A DNA stretch of 64,000 nt from Symmachiella macrocystis (GTDB lineage: Bacteria; Planctomycetota; Planctomycetia; Planctomycetales; Planctomycetaceae). The translations under genes were made by a program, and so were the position numbers. The notes below the pieces were generated by a model that was given only the letters and a program-made list of their open reading frames with translations, searched no databases and had not been told where the DNA came from. Where the stretch lies: the NCBI RefSeq assembly GCF_007860075.1, contig NZ_SJPP01000001.1, forward strand, positions 1,448,501 to 1,512,500, in the 5' to 3' direction. Below, piece by piece: positions 61,761 through 64,000 of this stretch. Numbering within the stretch: position 1 is the stretch's first letter; every line of letters begins with the position of its first letter.

Positions 61761-64000
61761 TCAAGCGGCATCGCTGCTCGTTTCGGATTCATCGATATCG
61801 CCATGCGGACGAATCTTGAAATGGCCATCGGGGCTGACATCGTCGAAACGAACCGACATCCGTTTGGAGACGCCCGACTCCTCCATCGTCACCCCATACA
61901 ACACATCCGCCCCGACCATGGTCCGTTTGGCATGTGTGATCACAATGAACTGGGTCGTGTCTTGGAATTCTTCGATCACACCCACGTAACGTTCGATGTT
62001 CGCATCGTCCAAAGCCGCGTCGACTTCGTCCAATATACAAAACGGGCTGGGACGGCTTTGGAATAAGGCCATCAACATCGCGACAGCGGTGAGTGTTTTT
62101 TCTCCACCGCTCAACAATGAGATGCTGCGTAACTCCTTACCCGGCGGTCGCGCAACCACATCGATGCCGCATTCTAGAATGTCCTCGGCATCCTCCAAGA
62201 TGATGTCGCCATCGCCGCCGCCGAATAATTTGCGGAATAAGCCTTGGAAATGTCCGCGGATTTCTTCAAACGTCTCCTTAAACAACCGCCGGCTTTCGGA
62301 ATTGATCCGACGGATGATCTCTTCCAACGAACTTTTGGCGTCCGTCAGATCCTGAAGTTGTTCGCTGAGCTTGCCGTGACGCGATTCTAAGTCTTCGAGT
62401 TCCTGCAGGCTGTCGACGCTGACATTGCCGATTGATTTGAGTTTGCGGCGCAGCGTTGAGATTCGAGATTCAATCGCTTTGCGAATTTCGACAATCACTT
62501 CCGGCGGCTGTGCCTCCCACGATTCGCTGGGTTCGCGGATCGTGGCCTCCTCGTTTTGCTCCTGGTCGGCGTCGAGATGCTTCTCTGCTTCATCAAGATG
62601 CTGTTCCGGATCGTCGGCTGAGGCCGTTTCCGTCTCGGTTTCTACCGAATCGACGTCGTTGCCGGCCTCTTCTTCGCTCGAGGCAGCGGTTTCGGGAGTT
62701 TGTTCGTGTCGGGCTTCGTCCACATACAGCTGAATCGCGGAAACGCCCTGTTCGGCAACTTCCACGACGTTGACGCCGAATTCTTCTTGGAGCCGCTCTT
62801 CGACATTTGAGATTTGGTGTCGTAAGTCGCGTCGATTCATTTCCTGTTCATGCGCGCGTTCTTCTAACTCGCGCAGCGCATGCCGATATTTCAGCTCCTC
62901 CGCCGAAAGTTGGCTGCGAATCGCGCGGACCTCTTCCCGCTCACGTTCGCGTTGCGCGAGATCGATGGACAGGCCCTCTTGAATCAACGCGTGCTCCGAC
63001 AAAGCCGCGGTCGAATTGAGCAGTCCTAACGTCAGGTTGTCTCGTTTCTCACGAACGATTTGCAACCGCCGTACCGCTTCCTCACGATGCGCATCGCGTT
63101 GAAATTGCTCTTCCCCCAGGCGGGAACGTGCGGATTGCAGGTTTTCCAACCGTTCTTCCTGCTTGGCCATTTCCAATTTGTCTGAACTGAGTTGCTCGCG
63201 GCGGGCGGTCAACTCCTGTTCCATTTGTTCGACCTTGCGTTCGCCGTTATGAATCAACTGTTGTTCATCGGCGAGTTGCGACTCCACTTTCGCCAGCGCT
63301 TCGGCGGCCGCCATGCGCTCAGCGCGGCATGTTTCGAGTTCGTTGGTTTTCTCCACAACCGACTCGCGGGCATCGGAAACGCTCCGCTCCAGTCGCTCGC
63401 ATTCCATCTGTTGGCTGAGCATAGCGGATTTGGTTTCCGCCAAGGTCTCGGCGTGCGTTTCCTGCTCCGCTTCGAGTGTCCGCAATTCCACGGTGCAGGC
63501 CTCTAATTCGGCCTGTTTTTGTATGAATTCTTGTTCAGCTTCCTCGATACGACTATCGAGCCGTTGCAAATCAGTTTTCAGACGTCGCAATTCGCTGCGC
63601 CGCGAGACCACGGTCGTTTCTCCCTGAAACGTACCTGCATAGACACGTCCATCAGCTTCCAACAATTCGCCCTGCAGCGTGACGAACCGGCAACCGTGAC
63701 CGGCGCCGGCCGCTAATTCCAAAGCTACTTTGAGCGAATTGACGATCCACGTATCTCGCAACAACGCCGCCGGCAAGGTGGGAACCGTTGCGGCGGATTT
63801 GACCAACTGGTCCGCACGCGCAATCACGCCAGGCCGGTCCGACAGATCGACCGTCGCTGAGGGACCGTTTTCGGCAGATTGTCCAGTACTGTCAGTGACC
63901 GCTAAGAATCCGACGCGCCCGGAAATCTGGCATGCCGTGCCTTGCAAGTATTCCAACAAGGGATCCGCATCTTCTAGCACGATTAATTGCGAACGGCTTC
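61761..64000 (-). CDS. smc: Chromosome segregation ATPase SMC, C-terminal part (start outside window)
   Basis: The frame is open to the window edge. The visible 746 or so residues cover part of the hinge, the returning coiled coil and the C-terminal head. '[19 protein letters not shown]' is the ABC signature, '[19 protein letters not shown]' the Walker B/D-loop, and '[23 protein letters not shown]' the SMC H-loop. A strongly acidic, Glu/Asp/Ser/Thr-rich insertion of about 75 residues interrupts the coiled coil (roughly 62500-62725). SMC organises and segregates chromosomes together with ScpA/ScpB. Confidence 0.93.
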   Translation of the reverse strand, partial: SRSQLIVLEDADPLLEYLQGTACQISGRVGFLAVTDSTGQSAENGPSATVDLSDRPGVIARADQLVKSAATVPTLPAALLRDTWIVNSLKVALELAAGAGHGCRFVTLQGELLEADGRVYAGTFQGETTVVSRRSELRRLKTDLQRLDSRIEEAEQEFIQKQAELEACTVELRTLEAEQETHAETLAETKSAMLSQQMECERLERSVSDARESVVEKTNELETCRAERMAAAEALAKVESQLADEQQLIHNGERKVEQMEQELTARREQLSSDKLEMAKQEERLENLQSARSRLGEEQFQRDAHREEAVRRLQIVREKRDNLTLGLLNSTAALSEHALIQEGLSIDLAQREREREEVRAIRSQLSAEELKYRHALRELEERAHEQEMNRRDLRHQISNVEERLQEEFGVNVVEVAEQGVSAIQLYVDEARHEQTPETAASSEEEAGNDVDSVETETETASADDPEQHLDEAEKHLDADQEQNEEATIREPSESWEAQPPEVIVEIRKAIESRISTLRRKLKSIGNVSVDSLQELEDLESRHGKLSEQLQDLTDAKSSLEEIIRRINSESRRLFKETFEEIRGHFQGLFRKLFGGGDGDIILEDAEDILECGIDVVARPPGKELRSISLLSGGEKTLTAVAMLMALFQSRPSPFCILDEVDAALDDANIERYVGVIEEFQDTTQFIVITHAKRTMVGADVLYGVTMEESGVSKRMSVRFDDVSPDGHFKIRPHGDIDESETSSDAA

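Noticed and set aside
61269-61989. Long overlapping open frames on both strands (61269-61757 minus and 61333-61989 plus)
   Set aside because: They overlap each other and smc, have no recognisable motif, odd composition and no ribosome-binding site. They look like chance open frames in GC-rich DNA.

Overview
The window is about 64 kb of bacterial chromosome that reads as a planctomycete of the Planctomycetaceae type. Several proteins are of kinds I know mainly from that phylum: a truncated DnaJ-like protein carrying an NPCBM domain, a DUF1598 protein, a DUF3467 protein, sulfatase-era style secreted hydrolases (sialidase, ceramidase-like), a HTH-plus-receiver protein, and short GC-rich palindromic intergenic repeats. 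The assignment is an inference from family content; no rRNA gene is present to confirm it. I saw no tRNA, rRNA, CRISPR array, transposase or prophage.

Layout. 1-9.8 kb: the tail of a DtxR/MntR-type regulator, homoserine dehydrogenase, an NRAMP-like transporter, a YbaK deacylase, GTP cyclohydrolase I, a DUF309/LON-domain pair, endonuclease III, a sugar-nucleotide pyrophosphorylase overlapping ruvX, and an S4 protein. 9.8-16 kb: MgtE, the rplM-rpsI operon (S9 has a long N-terminal extension), DUF3467 and pyrF. 16-24 kb: small unknown membrane and secreted proteins, a GDSL hydrolase, a ceramidase-like protein, and metG with an upstream TPR gene. 24-32 kb: a repeat-rich intergenic block, DUF1598, a GDP-mannose/UDP-glucose dehydrogenase, Nudix, fabI, a membrane monoheme protein, and an ankyrin gene lying between two copies of the heme gene's 3' tail. 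32-48 kb: kbl-tdh (threonine to glycine), a UvrA-like protein, ogt, the DnaJ/NPCBM protein, an M19 dipeptidase, a sialidase, ligA, a cupin and a DUF58 protein. 48.6-56.1 kb: the most striking region, described below. 56-64 kb: a KdgK-type kinase, a degenerate NtrC-like protein coupled to a polysaccharide deacetylase, a HTH/receiver protein, and the C-terminal part of SMC.

The standout system is the seven-gene operon at 48592-56095. Its products match, in order, complex I membrane-arm subunits A, H, J, K, L, M and N, which is the canonical nuo order with every hydrophilic subunit (B, C, D, E, F, G, I) absent. The proteins are also stripped of most of the charged residues that carry protons in complex I. 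Both essential glutamates of NuoK are glutamines, and the key Lys/Glu positions of the three antiporter-like subunits are mostly neutral. This looks like a complex I membrane arm re-used for something other than standard proton pumping, or a diverged partner of another enzyme.

The intergenic DNA holds several dispersed repeat families: a TTTCAAAACCC/GGGTTTTGAAA inverted-repeat element sitting in the 5' leaders of hom, pyrF and the DnaJ-like gene; a roughly 112-bp hairpin-containing element; a 146-bp direct repeat; an 18-bp palindrome; and a TAGGC/GCCTA family.
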